64,000 nucleotides of DNA, taken from contig CAZPWQ010000003.1 in the NCBI GenBank assembly GCA_964590495.1, forward strand, positions 1 through 64,000, given 5' to 3'. This document shows positions 33,760 through 42,463 of this stretch, piece after piece. A program made the position numbers and the translations under genes. Under the pieces are notes generated by a model. The model was not told the DNA's origin, did not search any database, and worked only from the letters and a program-made list of their open reading frames with translations. How positions within the stretch are numbered: the first letter of the stretch is position 1; every line of letters starts with the position of its first letter. Source of the DNA: CAZPWQ01 sp964590495. GTDB lineage: Bacteria; Bacteroidota; Rhodothermia; Balneolales; Balneolaceae.

Positions 33760-35337
33760 TTAATTGGTTGAAACCGAGTGCTCATCGGATACCGTGGTAT
33801 TGCTTTCGTCAGTCACTTCTACCTTCAAATCGAACGATTCGGTGACGGTTTCCGAGTAGGAGGAACCGGTGCCCACCTGCTGCCACCACGTAGGATCGGT
33901 ATTACTGCGAAACCACTTATAGCTGTAGGGCGGGAACCCACCGGAAACCTCGGCCGTCCATTCACCCTGATGTCCGTTGGTCACAAAGGTGGGGCCATCA
34001 ATAAACACACTGACGTCACTATCCGCTTTCACGCCGATCGGATCGGGATTAGCATCCTGATCATTGCTGACCGTGCCGTCGGCGTCGATGCCGGCGACCG
34101 AAGCCAATAGAAGCCCGGCGATGTGGGGGGTGGCAAAAGAAGTACCGCATGTTGTCAATGTTCCACCATCCCGCCACAGGGAAAGGATATTTTCACCCGG
34201 AGCAGAATATGCAATCGGATTGCCATAATTGGAACCAATGACGGGAAAACCGCAGTTAGGTGTATTCCAGTCAAAATTCTGGATAAATTCATCGCCGTCC
34301 CTGAAGGCAGAAACCGTCCAGACATTAGTATTCTCCATCCGGGCCGGAGAGTAATTACTCGCATCATCCGCCTCATTGCCTGCAGCAAGGGTAAACCGAA
34401 GTCCATTGTCTGCTGCGTTTGTTATCGTGGTTTCCAATGTTGCTAATGGTATATCTATACGATCATCATCGCTACCAACTTCCCAACGCAAGCTCAGGTT
34501 GGCTACATCGCCGGATGAAAACCGCCCGGCTACATGATCCACCCCGGCGTCTACATCACTGACGTAGCAATCGCCATTCTGGTCACATACTTTGATTGAC
34601 ACCACAGTGGCTCCGGCCGCAACCCCTACCACATCCCGGTCGTTATCGATGGCTCCGACTATACCGGCCACATGTGTGCCATGACCATTTAGATCATCCG
34701 AGGACTCCCCCGAAACAAACGAAGCGCTTTCCCCCGTATCCACATTAAGGTCCGGGTGATCCAAGTCTATGCCGGTATCCAGAATCCAAGCTGTCGTACC
34801 AGTGCCGTCCAGCGGACCTTTTACCCGTTTTACGCCCCACGGCACGCTCTGACTGGCCATTGTTGCCGGGGCACTGTTAGTCACTCTTGCCGGAGAATTC
34901 TGAATGCCTTTGAAGCGGAAATCCTGAGCCACCAGCTCAATCCGGGTATCTCCGCCCAACTGATCGACCTGGTTTTCCGAGAGGTGGGCAGCAAATCCTT
35001 TCAGAGCATATTTATACTGGTGAATTAGAGAATCTGCCGGGATATCCAGGTCGGAAAAGATTTCTTCCCGAAGCTGAACGGCTTCCTGCGCCGCCTGTTC
35101 TGTTATGGCCTCTCCGGCCTGATCCTTAAACACCACAATATATCGGCCTTCAATAAGCTCGGCATCCAAGGTTGGTTGTTGGCTCTGCAGTTCCGACTGG
35201 GTCGGAGCCGGGGCTTGCCCCTCTGCCGGCCGGGGCGTATCTTCTATAGATGTACTATCCTCACATGTATATAATGTGAGTGCGATCACCGCTGCAATAG
35301 CGATGATAAAAAAGGAATGTTTATTTTTTAGTAACAT
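33760..35337 (-). CDS. S8 subtilisin-like lipoprotein peptidase with I9 propeptide
   Basis: A 525-residue exported protease. The N-terminal signal ends in a lipobox (LYTC, Cys29). An inhibitor-I9 propeptide lies at about 60-150 (RYIVVFKD...ALKGFAAHLSENQVDQL). The proteinase-K-like catalytic domain carries Asp in AWILDTGID, His in GHGTHVAGIVGA and Ser in GTSFATPHIAGLL. The last ~85 residues form an Ig-like domain (SYKWFRSNTD...). Its gene lies inside the Asp-box array and is divergent from the CI-like repressor gene across 76 bases. A truncated paralogue is at 7149-7562. Confidence 0.93.
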   Translation of the reverse strand: MLLKNKHSFFIIAIAAVIALTLYTCEDSTSIEDTPRPAEGQAPAPTQSELQSQQPTLDAELIEGRYIVVFKDQAGEAITEQAAQEAVQLREEIFSDLDIPADSLIHQYKYALKGFAAHLSENQVDQLGGDTRIELVAQDFRFKGIQNSPARVTNSAPATMASQSVPWGVKRVKGPLDGTGTTAWILDTGIDLDHPDLNVDTGESASFVSGESSDDLNGHGTHVAGIVGAIDNDRDVVGVAAGATVVSIKVCDQNGDCYVSDVDAGVDHVAGRFSSGDVANLSLRWEVGSDDDRIDIPLATLETTITNAADNGLRFTLAAGNEADDASNYSPARMENTNVWTVSAFRDGDEFIQNFDWNTPNCGFPVIGSNYGNPIAYSAPGENILSLWRDGGTLTTCGTSFATPHIAGLLLASVAGIDADGTVSNDQDANPDPIGVKADSDVSVFIDGPTFVTNGHQGEWTAEVSGGFPPYSYKWFRSNTDPTWWQQVGTGSSYSETVTESFDLKVEVTDESNTTVSDEHSVSTN

Positions 35338-35371
35338 AATATCTCCTTATGTTGGTTTCGATTAATAACTC

Positions 35372-35385
35372 AACTAAATTTAGTT
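35372..35385. promoter_or_regulatory. perfect palindrome, candidate operator
   Basis: The 14-base sequence aactaaatttagtt is its own reverse complement. It sits in the 76-base gap between the S8 peptidase start (35337) and the repressor start (35414), where a divergently encoded CI-like protein would be expected to bind. Flanking sequence is AT-rich, so chance cannot be excluded. Confidence 0.5.
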
Positions 35386-35413
35386 TAAATATTAAACAAA
35401 TACAAATAATAAG

Positions 35414-35830
35414 TTGGAAAACGCAACAGATATATTTAACCGGCTCCTGGAGGTCCTTGGCGCTCATAACCTGGATGAGGCGGCAAATAAGCTGGATATA
35501 AACCCCAGCACGCTCCGGGGCCGGAAAAGCCGGGGGGCTGTACCATTTGAGGAAATTGTTCAAAAATTGAACTCAAAGGAATTGGTGTATGTCCTGAAAG
35601 GAGACAGAATTATTGAGGGCAAGGTGGCCGGCGGCGTCGACCCGGAGTTGCTTGAAGACGCTTTCGAGCGGTTTTCAGTCGGACTCGTAGAGCGCATAGA
35701 AGCCGCGCCTTTCTCGCGGGCGGCAAAGCTGCGCATGATCGACGCATTGCTGCGTATTGTCGATCAAGATCTTGCTGAAAGCGCTTCTCCGCCCGCCGAT
35801 CCTGCCTCGGCTGTAGATGATCAGTCATAA
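35414..35830 (+). CDS. CI-repressor-like helix-turn-helix protein
   Basis: A 138-residue protein starting at TTG. Residues 1-60 (NRLLEVLGAHNLDEAANKLDINPSTLRGRKSRGAVPFEEIVQKL) match the N-terminal DNA-binding domain of the phage CI-type repressor family (Phage_CI_repr). No S24 peptidase domain follows; the C-terminal half is a short helical region with an Ala/Pro/Asp tail. It is divergent from the S8 peptidase with a perfect palindrome between them, which suggests it regulates the peptidase and itself. No other phage gene is nearby. Confidence 0.75.
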   Translation: MENATDIFNRLLEVLGAHNLDEAANKLDINPSTLRGRKSRGAVPFEEIVQKLNSKELVYVLKGDRIIEGKVAGGVDPELLEDAFERFSVGLVERIEAAPFSRAAKLRMIDALLRIVDQDLAESASPPADPASAVDDQS

Positions 35831-36333
35831 TATCCTCTTTTTTATGATATATCCTTATACCTGCCGGTTTATTAGCCTGTCGGCTCGATTTAAGCCAGCA
35901 ATTTCAGCATCTGATATAAACAGGTACTGATTGAACCTTGATGTTCTTCCGCAAATGAGGTGGACTTGCCGGGCCGGTATTACCTGCTCTTGTTTGACCG
36001 GATCCTGCGCAAAATGCGGGAGGACAGGATCTGAATACCGGCGGGCAGTACCCATGGGCCCGGCCTGCTCTCGCATGCTGGTATATACAAGAGTTCCACG
36101 ACGGTGGTTTGTTACAAAAAAGATGAAATGACTTCATTTTTCTGTTTGACTGAAAAAAGCTATATAGCTGTTAGAATTGAAAAAGACAGTCGAAATAAAT
36201 AAGCTTATAGATAGAAATGACCACGTTCTATTGAAGAAACTCAGGTTGCAAAAGCTATATAGTTATTGCTGTCTTCTTATGTGTAATAGGAATAAGAGAG
36301 CTAGCTACGACTTTTTTATATAAAACTAAAATT
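35831..36333. other. 503-base gap: hairpin and duplicated leader, no clear gene
   Basis: An imperfect hairpin spans 35973-36042 (arms gccggtatt/aataccggc, inner pairing gatcctgcgc with gcgggaggacaggatc). A 24-codon open stretch (35960-36034, starting VDLPGRYYLLLFDRIL) overlaps it but is not recognised. From 36170 onward the sequence duplicates the leader at 32359-32502. Confidence 0.5.
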
Positions 36334-37398
36334 ATGTCTTTTCCCACAGGTTACCGGTTGATACTGATCATTGTTACTCTGACACTGGCCAATGGTTGCT
36401 CCACAGACTCCGGTCCGTCAGGTCCGGGCATCGATGGCCGGTGGCAGCAGGCCGGGCTGTCCGGGACTGCGGTCAACACCATTCAGGCTGAGGAGGGGGT
36501 ACTGTTTGCCGGCACCGACCGGGGTGTGTTTAAAAGAAATGCTGATCCCGCTGAAGTTGGGTGGGTAGATCTGGGACTGCAAAGCGATACGTCTATCGTA
36601 AAAGACATGGTCCTTTGGAATGACCGGGAGCTGATGGCTGTGCTTAATTATGACAATTTTAAAACCGAGATTTCTACCCTGTACAAAAGCACTAACGGAG
36701 GCCAGGACTGGGAGCTGATGAATATTACCTATCCGGAAATCAATGCCGAAGTCAACGCATTTAACGCGAATGATATCGAACAGTATCCCGGCAAAACTGA
36801 CGAGCTATTGGCAGCAGTAGGTCGGATTATGATATCCACCGACAAAGGTAAAAATTGGGAGAAAACAGCGGGAGGCGGAAATTCCGAATTTCTAACCGTT
36901 ACTGAAGACCATCCCGGTCACATCTGGACGGGAGGTCAGAACAATATCTTTGGTCCTTACCTTGAAAAATCGGAAGACGGTGGAGAGACCTGGACCAAGT
37001 TGAACCGGAACATAAATACTGGTTCAGATGGCAGGGTTATGGATGCTCTCTTGCATCCGGAGGATCCCGACCGGGTGCTGGTAGCTATGGGTTTTATCCG
37101 GCGCACGAGCGATGGGGGGCAGATATGGGAGGACGTTCCCGCACAAGGCGTATTCGTGTTCAGGTTAATCCACAGCATTCGTCATGCGGGGGTGGTTTAC
37201 GCGGGAGGGATAAACGAGGATGAAAAAGTGGTGTTTGCCCAGAGCCCGGATTTCGGAGACACCTGGCAGATCGTGGCATTTGAAGACGGTCCCACAGGCA
37301 TCCGGATCAACGACCTGGTGGCGGTGGAACAGAACGACCGCGAGGTGCTGTATTTTGCCACGAACCAAGGGGTATCCAGCTACACATTTGAGGAATAG
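36334..37398 (+). CDS. Asp-box beta-propeller lipoprotein (intact copy)
   Basis: A 354-residue exported lipoprotein: signal peptide with lipobox ending LANGC (Cys22), a short Ser/Gly/Pro linker, then a seven-bladed-type propeller with Asp-box turns (STNGGQDW, STDKGKNW, SEDGGETW, TSDGGQIW, SPDFGDTW). Such YCF48/sortilin/sialidase-like domains bind proteins or sugars, but no sialidase catalytic residues were recognised. Its last ~160 residues are nearly identical to the broken copy ending at 33549, while residues ~65-150 are strongly diverged. It follows a duplicated leader and is followed by the same hairpin. Confidence 0.88.
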   Translation: MSFPTGYRLILIIVTLTLANGCSTDSGPSGPGIDGRWQQAGLSGTAVNTIQAEEGVLFAGTDRGVFKRNADPAEVGWVDLGLQSDTSIVKDMVLWNDRELMAVLNYDNFKTEISTLYKSTNGGQDWELMNITYPEINAEVNAFNANDIEQYPGKTDELLAAVGRIMISTDKGKNWEKTAGGGNSEFLTVTEDHPGHIWTGGQNNIFGPYLEKSEDGGETWTKLNRNINTGSDGRVMDALLHPEDPDRVLVAMGFIRRTSDGGQIWEDVPAQGVFVFRLIHSIRHAGVVYAGGINEDEKVVFAQSPDFGDTWQIVAFEDGPTGIRINDLVAVEQNDREVLYFATNQGVSSYTFEE

Positions 37399-37403
37399 CA
37401 TCC

Positions 37404-37437
37404 AGATCCGCAAAGTTTTTGAAAACTTTGCGGATCT
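37404..37437 (+). terminator. hairpin ending array unit 3
   Basis: Perfect 16-base arms (agatccgcaaagtttt and its complement, 37404-37419 and 37422-37437), 5 bases after the stop. Same sequence as at 33555-33587. Confidence 0.85.
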
Positions 37438-37496
37438 TCTCTTTGCAGCTACCTCTGATTTCGGGAAAAACCTGGGTGAAAAAAATATTTGAGAAA

Positions 37497-37550
37497 GTAC
37501 TATTTCACGGCACCGACCAGGGGTTGTTCAGCTACACATTTGAGGAGTAA
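37497..37550 (+). pseudogene. C-terminal relic of a second Asp-box propeller gene
   Basis: The last 14 codons read GTDQGLFSYTFEE-stop (37509-37550), matching the ends of the propeller proteins (TNQGVSSYTFEE). Upstream of about 37495 the match is lost. It is followed by a hairpin (37556-37589) nearly identical to that at 32247-32280. Confidence 0.8.
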
Positions 37551-37555
37551 ATACT

Positions 37556-37589
37556 AAACCTGACAGGTTTTCGAAAATCTGTCAGGTTT
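37556..37589 (+). terminator. hairpin ending the relic unit
   Basis: Arms aaacctgacaggtttt and aaaatctgtcaggttt (one G-T mismatch), 5 bases after the relic stop. Counterpart of 32247-32280. Confidence 0.65.
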
Positions 37590-37776
37590 GAAGAAACTCG
37601 TATGGGGCAATAGAAGATCGAACACTTGCTAAAGACAAATTCCAAGTCCCTTTAGGGGTAGAGGAATTCCGGATTTAAGGGAACATTTTGACAAGAAACC
37701 GTGTATCTATAAGTAGTAAAAACTCATCAGATCAGTAGTAATATCAACCACACAAAATCGAGAGGAAATAAACAAT

Positions 37777-37860
37777 ATGATAAAATCAAGTTACTGGAGA
37801 GGCAGCCTTGTTTTTACTTTACCTTTTTTGCTGTTGCTCGTTTACCTGTTTTTGGTATAA
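37777..37860 (+). CDS. 27-residue single-pass membrane peptide
   Basis: ATG at 37777 is preceded by gagaggaaataaacaat, one of the better ribosome-binding sites in the window. The product begins MIKSSYWRGSLVF, continues with a solid hydrophobic helix rich in Leu/Val, and ends at TAA 37858. Positive residues at the N-terminus and an uninterrupted transmembrane stretch are typical of small membrane proteins. It lies 82 bases before priA. No family is recognised. The rest of 37590-37776 shows no gene. Confidence 0.4.
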   Translation: MIKSSYWRGSLVFTLPFLLLLVYLFLV

Positions 37861-37942
37861 AAATGAAATTGTATATTGATTCACGCCGCTAAAATGAATA
37901 TGCTTTTCAGCCAAACAGGAACGTCAAAAAAACGACACAGAT

Positions 37943-40381
37943 TTGTCAACGTATGCCGATATTGTTTTTCCGACCGCCGTACGTTTTCCCTTCACATATT
38001 CTGTACCCGATAATCTTTCAAAGAAGATTTCAGTGGGAAAACGGGTATGGGTTCCACTCCAAAAACACAAGGCGATCGGGCTGGTTGTAAAACTGCACGA
38101 TGAGAAACCGGAATTCAATACACGTCCGGTACAAAAAGTGTTGGACGAGGAACCGGTATTATCGGATGAATTACTTAAACTCACCAAATGGATTTATCGC
38201 TTCTATTACTGTGGGTGGGGTGAAGCCGTGCAGGCGGCACTGCCGGTCGGATTAAATTTTTACTCTGAAAAACATCTCCGCGCAGCATCAGATGAACCGG
38301 TTCCGGATCAGCTGGAGAAACCGGCAAAAGAAATAGTGGAAGACATACGAAAGGAAGACTCCTACCTGCTGAAGGAAGCCGAAAAACGCTGGGGCGATAA
38401 AATTATTAAGAAACTGGTGGGACAGAAAGTTCTGGAGATCTGGGAAGAACCCCGGGTGAAGATGAGTCCCAATACGGAAAAATTATGGAGCTGGACCGGT
38501 AAAAAATCACCAGTGGAAATCCGGACGATGGTGGAGGAACACCAAAAGTCCGGCAAAAATTATAAGTGGATACAGGCCTTGGAATTACTGTTGACGCTTG
38601 ATCTTCCCGAATTTCAGAGCGAATTGACTCCCCACGAACTGCTCGGCAGCTATACCCTGAGGCGCATTGAAGAAGAAGGACTTATTACATCAAAAGAGGT
38701 TGAATCGAACAATATAGCTTTAAAGCTGGATCACGATCCATCCGCTTTAAAAACACTTAATGACGAGCAGGAGGCGGCATATCATGAGATAAAATCGGCA
38801 CTTTCGGCAAATGATTTCATCAACTTTCTTCTGTTTGGAATTACCGGAAGCGGCAAAACGGAAGTGTACATCCATGCACTCAAATTCGCTCTTGAACAGG
38901 GAAAAGGTGGCCTGGTGCTGGTACCGGAAATCGGACTAACACCGCAGATCGTCAGACGTTTTTATAAAATTTTCGGTGACGATATCGCCGTAATTCACAG
39001 CCGGCTCACCGACCGCGAACGGTATGATGCCTGGCGGGCCCTTCAAAAAAGCGAAAAACGTATTGCGATAGGAGCACGCTCCGCAGTATTCGCGCCGGTT
39101 CAGAATCTGGGCATAATAATCGTCGATGAGGAACATGATGCCTCCTACAAGCAGGAAGACCCGGCGCCACGATATCATGCGCGTGATGTAGCTATTATGC
39201 GCGCTTACCTGAACAATTCATCGGTAGTGATGGGATCGGCAACACCAAGCATGGTATCATTGTATGGTACAAAAAAAGGAAAGGGTAAGTTACTCTCGCT
39301 GACGAAACGTCCGCTGGAAGCAAAACTGCCGGAGGTAAATATTCTTGACCTGAAGCAGTATAAGTCGGCAATGCGGGGCCCGCTTGCCGTTCCCCTGTTC
39401 ACGGCCATCATGGAGGCGCTTGAGCGTGATGAGCAGGCTATCCTGCTTTACAACCGGCGCGGTTTCTCATTTTACCTGCAGTGTCAGAACTGCGGCGACA
39501 TTCCGGAATGTCCGAATTGTTCGGTAAGCCTCACCTATCATAAGTCGAAACGCCAGCTTCGATGCCACTATTGCGGATATTCCGTGCATCAGCCCGGACA
39601 TTGCCGGGAATGCGCGCAAGAAACAGTAAAGCCAAAAGGCAGCGGCACACAACAGCTTGAGGAGCAGATTTCGGAGCTTTTTCCCGATGCAGAAACGCTG
39701 CGCATGGATTATGATACCACTTCCGGAAAAGATGCCCACGCCACTATCCTGAAAAAGTTCGGGCGCAAAGAAGCCGATATACTGGTCGGAACGCAAATTG
39801 TGGGCAAAGGTCTCGATTTCCCTGATGTTACGGTAGTGGGTGTCGTTGATGCCGATACGGAACTGGCTTTCCCCTCCTTCCGGGCCGGGGAACGGATGTT
39901 TCAGCTGTTGAGCCAGGTGGCGGGACGTTCAGGCAGGGCCGGTAAAGAAGGTGTCGTCTACTTTCAAACCTGGCAACCTGACCATCCGGCCATACAGACC
40001 GCGCAGAAGCATCATTACAAAGCATTTGCCCGGCAGGAAATGTCGTATCGCAAAACGCTGCAATACCCTCCCTATTCACGCCTGATACGATTTATCTTCA
40101 AAGGGAAGCAGGAATACCGGGTTCAAAAGGTGGCGGAAACTTTTACCGAAAGCCTGACAAAAGTACTGGGCAGTTTCGATGCGGTGCTGGGGCCCTCACC
40201 GGCGGCCATCACAAAGATGCAGAACTACTATCGCTGGGAGAGTTTTATCAAGATAGCTCCCTCCAACGGTGCGAGTGCAATTGAACAGGTGATAGACCGC
40301 ACTTTTGAACATTATGAAAACCGAAAACCGGAGGGAGCAAGCTCGGTGCGCATAAATGTGAATGTGGATGCACTGGAATAA
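37943..40381 (+). CDS. priA: primosomal protein N' (PriA helicase)
   Basis: An 812-residue replication-restart helicase. An N-terminal 3'-DNA-binding domain starts YADIVFPTAVRFPFTYSVP; Walker A is GITGSGKTE at 299-307; DEEH is in IIVDEEHDASYKQ near 394, and the zinc-binding cysteines occur in CQNCGDIPECPNC and CHYCG...CRECA (about 513-550). The C-terminal motifs GTQIVGKGLDFPDVTVVGVVDAD and QVAGRSGRAG are present. The start is TTG at 37943; the only nearby ATG (37953) is out of frame. Confidence 0.96.
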   Translation: MSTYADIVFPTAVRFPFTYSVPDNLSKKISVGKRVWVPLQKHKAIGLVVKLHDEKPEFNTRPVQKVLDEEPVLSDELLKLTKWIYRFYYCGWGEAVQAALPVGLNFYSEKHLRAASDEPVPDQLEKPAKEIVEDIRKEDSYLLKEAEKRWGDKIIKKLVGQKVLEIWEEPRVKMSPNTEKLWSWTGKKSPVEIRTMVEEHQKSGKNYKWIQALELLLTLDLPEFQSELTPHELLGSYTLRRIEEEGLITSKEVESNNIALKLDHDPSALKTLNDEQEAAYHEIKSALSANDFINFLLFGITGSGKTEVYIHALKFALEQGKGGLVLVPEIGLTPQIVRRFYKIFGDDIAVIHSRLTDRERYDAWRALQKSEKRIAIGARSAVFAPVQNLGIIIVDEEHDASYKQEDPAPRYHARDVAIMRAYLNNSSVVMGSATPSMVSLYGTKKGKGKLLSLTKRPLEAKLPEVNILDLKQYKSAMRGPLAVPLFTAIMEALERDEQAILLYNRRGFSFYLQCQNCGDIPECPNCSVSLTYHKSKRQLRCHYCGYSVHQPGHCRECAQETVKPKGSGTQQLEEQISELFPDAETLRMDYDTTSGKDAHATILKKFGRKEADILVGTQIVGKGLDFPDVTVVGVVDADTELAFPSFRAGERMFQLLSQVAGRSGRAGKEGVVYFQTWQPDHPAIQTAQKHHYKAFARQEMSYRKTLQYPPYSRLIRFIFKGKQEYRVQKVAETFTESLTKVLGSFDAVLGPSPAAITKMQNYYRWESFIKIAPSNGASAIEQVIDRTFEHYENRKPEGASSVRINVNVDALE

Positions 40382-40510
40382 TCAATTACCCTACAGAATT
40401 TTAAATCTTTATTAAACGTTAAATAGGTTGTGTTCAAGTCTCCAAGCACTTGCATTCTGTTCAAGAAATTCGATTATTGCAACTGAATACTTTAAATCAG
40501 ATCAAAATTT

Positions 40511-42463
40511 ATGGGAGAATCCCGTGTAAAACTTGCTGACAGCCAGGAAGAAGTCCAGCAATTTATGAAATATGTGCTTAAAGACCTCAGGGCTATGGAG
40601 CGCATGCTGGAAGAAGATGATTGGTTTGAGAGAAATCCTATCCGCATCGGTGCCGAACAGGAATTATGTCTTGTAGACCGGCAGGCGAAAGCCTGGCCCA
40701 AATCGATGGAAATTCTGGGCAAACTGGAAGAGGATAAATCATTTACGACAGAATTAGCCAAATTCAATCTTGAGATCAATATGCCTCCCCTGGAGTTTAC
40801 AGGTGCTTGCCTTTCCGATATGGAAAATTTTCTTCAGGAGAAAATTAACAAGGTTCGTGCCGTAGCCGAAGATCTGGGCGGTGAAATTTTACTTACCGGA
40901 ATTCTGCCTACAATCCGAAAGGTCGATGTCGATTTGAAGAATATGACACCTCTTCAGCGATACCGTGCACTTTGCCGGGCAATTAACAAGATGCGGGGTG
41001 AAGATTACGATCTTCGCATACAAGGTATGGATGAACTGCTGATGAAGTTTGACAACCCGATGCTCGAAGCATGCAATACCGGCTTCCAGGTCCACCTGCA
41101 GGTTTCGCCGGAAGAATTCGTGCAAAAGTACAATATCGCCCAGTTGGTAACAGCTCCTGTTTTGGCCGGCGCTGTAGGTTCCCCGATTCTGTTTGGCAAG
41201 CGACTCTGGCATGAAACCCGCATCGCTCTTTTCCAGCAATCGGTGGATACACGCACGGTAGGTGACCACCTGCGCGAAAGCAGTCCCCGGGTTACGTTTG
41301 GAAATGAATGGGTGAAGAAAAATATTCTGGAAATATTCCAGGAAGATACGGCACGTTACCGGGTGATGCTCAGTTCCGAGGTAACCGAAGATGTTGAGAA
41401 ACTTCTAAATGAGGGAACTCCTCCTTCTTTGAAAGCCCTTCAGGTACACAATGGTACTATTTACCGGTGGAATCGACCGTGCTATGGTATTACCGAAGGA
41501 AAACCGCATCTCCGGATAGAAAATCGGGTTTGTCCCTCCGGACCCACAGTAACCGATGAGGTTGCCAATTCGGCATTTTGGCTGGGATTGATGAATAAGA
41601 TGGATGATTATAATCCCAACGTTGCCGAAGAGATGGATTTTGATGATGCCCGGATGAATTTTGTAGCAGCTTCCAAACTGGGTGTCGATACCAGTTTTCG
41701 CTGGTTTGGCGACCGCCGTGTTAATGCCGTTGATCTTATTACTGAAGAACTGCTTCCAATTGCCCGCGAGGGCCTCCGGGAGGCAAAGATAAATGAGGAA
41801 GATATCAGGGATTATCTGGATATAATCGAGGAACGGGTAAGAGCGGGACAAACTACTTCGTATTGGATGCTTAACAATTACGCAGCATTAATGAAAGATA
41901 ATGAGTCCAGAGAACAGTCTCTGGCTGCGATAACTACAGCCATGATAAAAAATCAGAAAAAAGGAGAACCGGTCCATAAATGGGGACGGGTTAGAATGGA
42001 GGATCTCGATCACTGGGAACCGTCGGGGCTGTTGGTTGAAGAATTCATGACCACTGATTTATTTACTGTACAAAAAGAGGATATACTTGAGTTTGTTGCC
42101 GATTTAATAGACTGGCAGAGTATGGAATATGTTCCGGTTGAAGATGATAAAAAGCATCTTGTCGGATTGGTTACATTACGCAATGTATTCAACAAGTACA
42201 GCAAGTCGATCAATCAGAATGAAGAGCTTTCTCCGACAGTAGAGGATGTTATGATAAAAAATCCTATTACGATACATCCCGAAGCTTCAATTATGGAGGC
42301 TATGGATATAATGGAAGACCAAAATATCGGATGTCTTCCGGTTGTAAAGAATAATCGTCTGGTCGGAATTATTACGGAACAAAATTACATGAAAATAGCA
42401 GGAAGACTACTGAAAGTATTACATTCGAATAACGAGAAAAATGAACAGTCTGACAGCAGCTGA
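40511..42463 (+). CDS. GCS2-type carboxylate-amine ligase fused to tandem CBS domains
   Basis: A 650-residue cytoplasmic protein. About residues 20-480 form a glutamate-cysteine-ligase-2 domain (IGAEQELCLVD, LEINMPPLEF, the CNTGFQVHLQV substrate/metal region, RIENRVCPSGPT). After a linker, two CBS domains follow (about 505-640: VEEFMTTDLFTV ... PVEDDKKHLVGLVT and VEDVMIKNPITI ... GCLPVVKNNRLVGIIT), which usually bind adenine nucleotides. It should join an amine to a carboxylate using ATP under nucleotide control. The true product is unknown. Its end overlaps the next gene by 23 bases. Confidence 0.88.
   Translation: MGESRVKLADSQEEVQQFMKYVLKDLRAMERMLEEDDWFERNPIRIGAEQELCLVDRQAKAWPKSMEILGKLEEDKSFTTELAKFNLEINMPPLEFTGACLSDMENFLQEKINKVRAVAEDLGGEILLTGILPTIRKVDVDLKNMTPLQRYRALCRAINKMRGEDYDLRIQGMDELLMKFDNPMLEACNTGFQVHLQVSPEEFVQKYNIAQLVTAPVLAGAVGSPILFGKRLWHETRIALFQQSVDTRTVGDHLRESSPRVTFGNEWVKKNILEIFQEDTARYRVMLSSEVTEDVEKLLNEGTPPSLKALQVHNGTIYRWNRPCYGITEGKPHLRIENRVCPSGPTVTDEVANSAFWLGLMNKMDDYNPNVAEEMDFDDARMNFVAASKLGVDTSFRWFGDRRVNAVDLITEELLPIAREGLREAKINEEDIRDYLDIIEERVRAGQTTSYWMLNNYAALMKDNESREQSLAAITTAMIKNQKKGEPVHKWGRVRMEDLDHWEPSGLLVEEFMTTDLFTVQKEDILEFVADLIDWQSMEYVPVEDDKKHLVGLVTLRNVFNKYSKSINQNEELSPTVEDVMIKNPITIHPEASIMEAMDIMEDQNIGCLPVVKNNRLVGIITEQNYMKIAGRLLKVLHSNNEKNEQSDSS

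Noticed and set aside
35414..35830. Prophage remnant around the CI-like repressor
   Set aside because: No integrase, structural, lysis or replication gene is present on either side; only the DNA-binding domain is phage-like.
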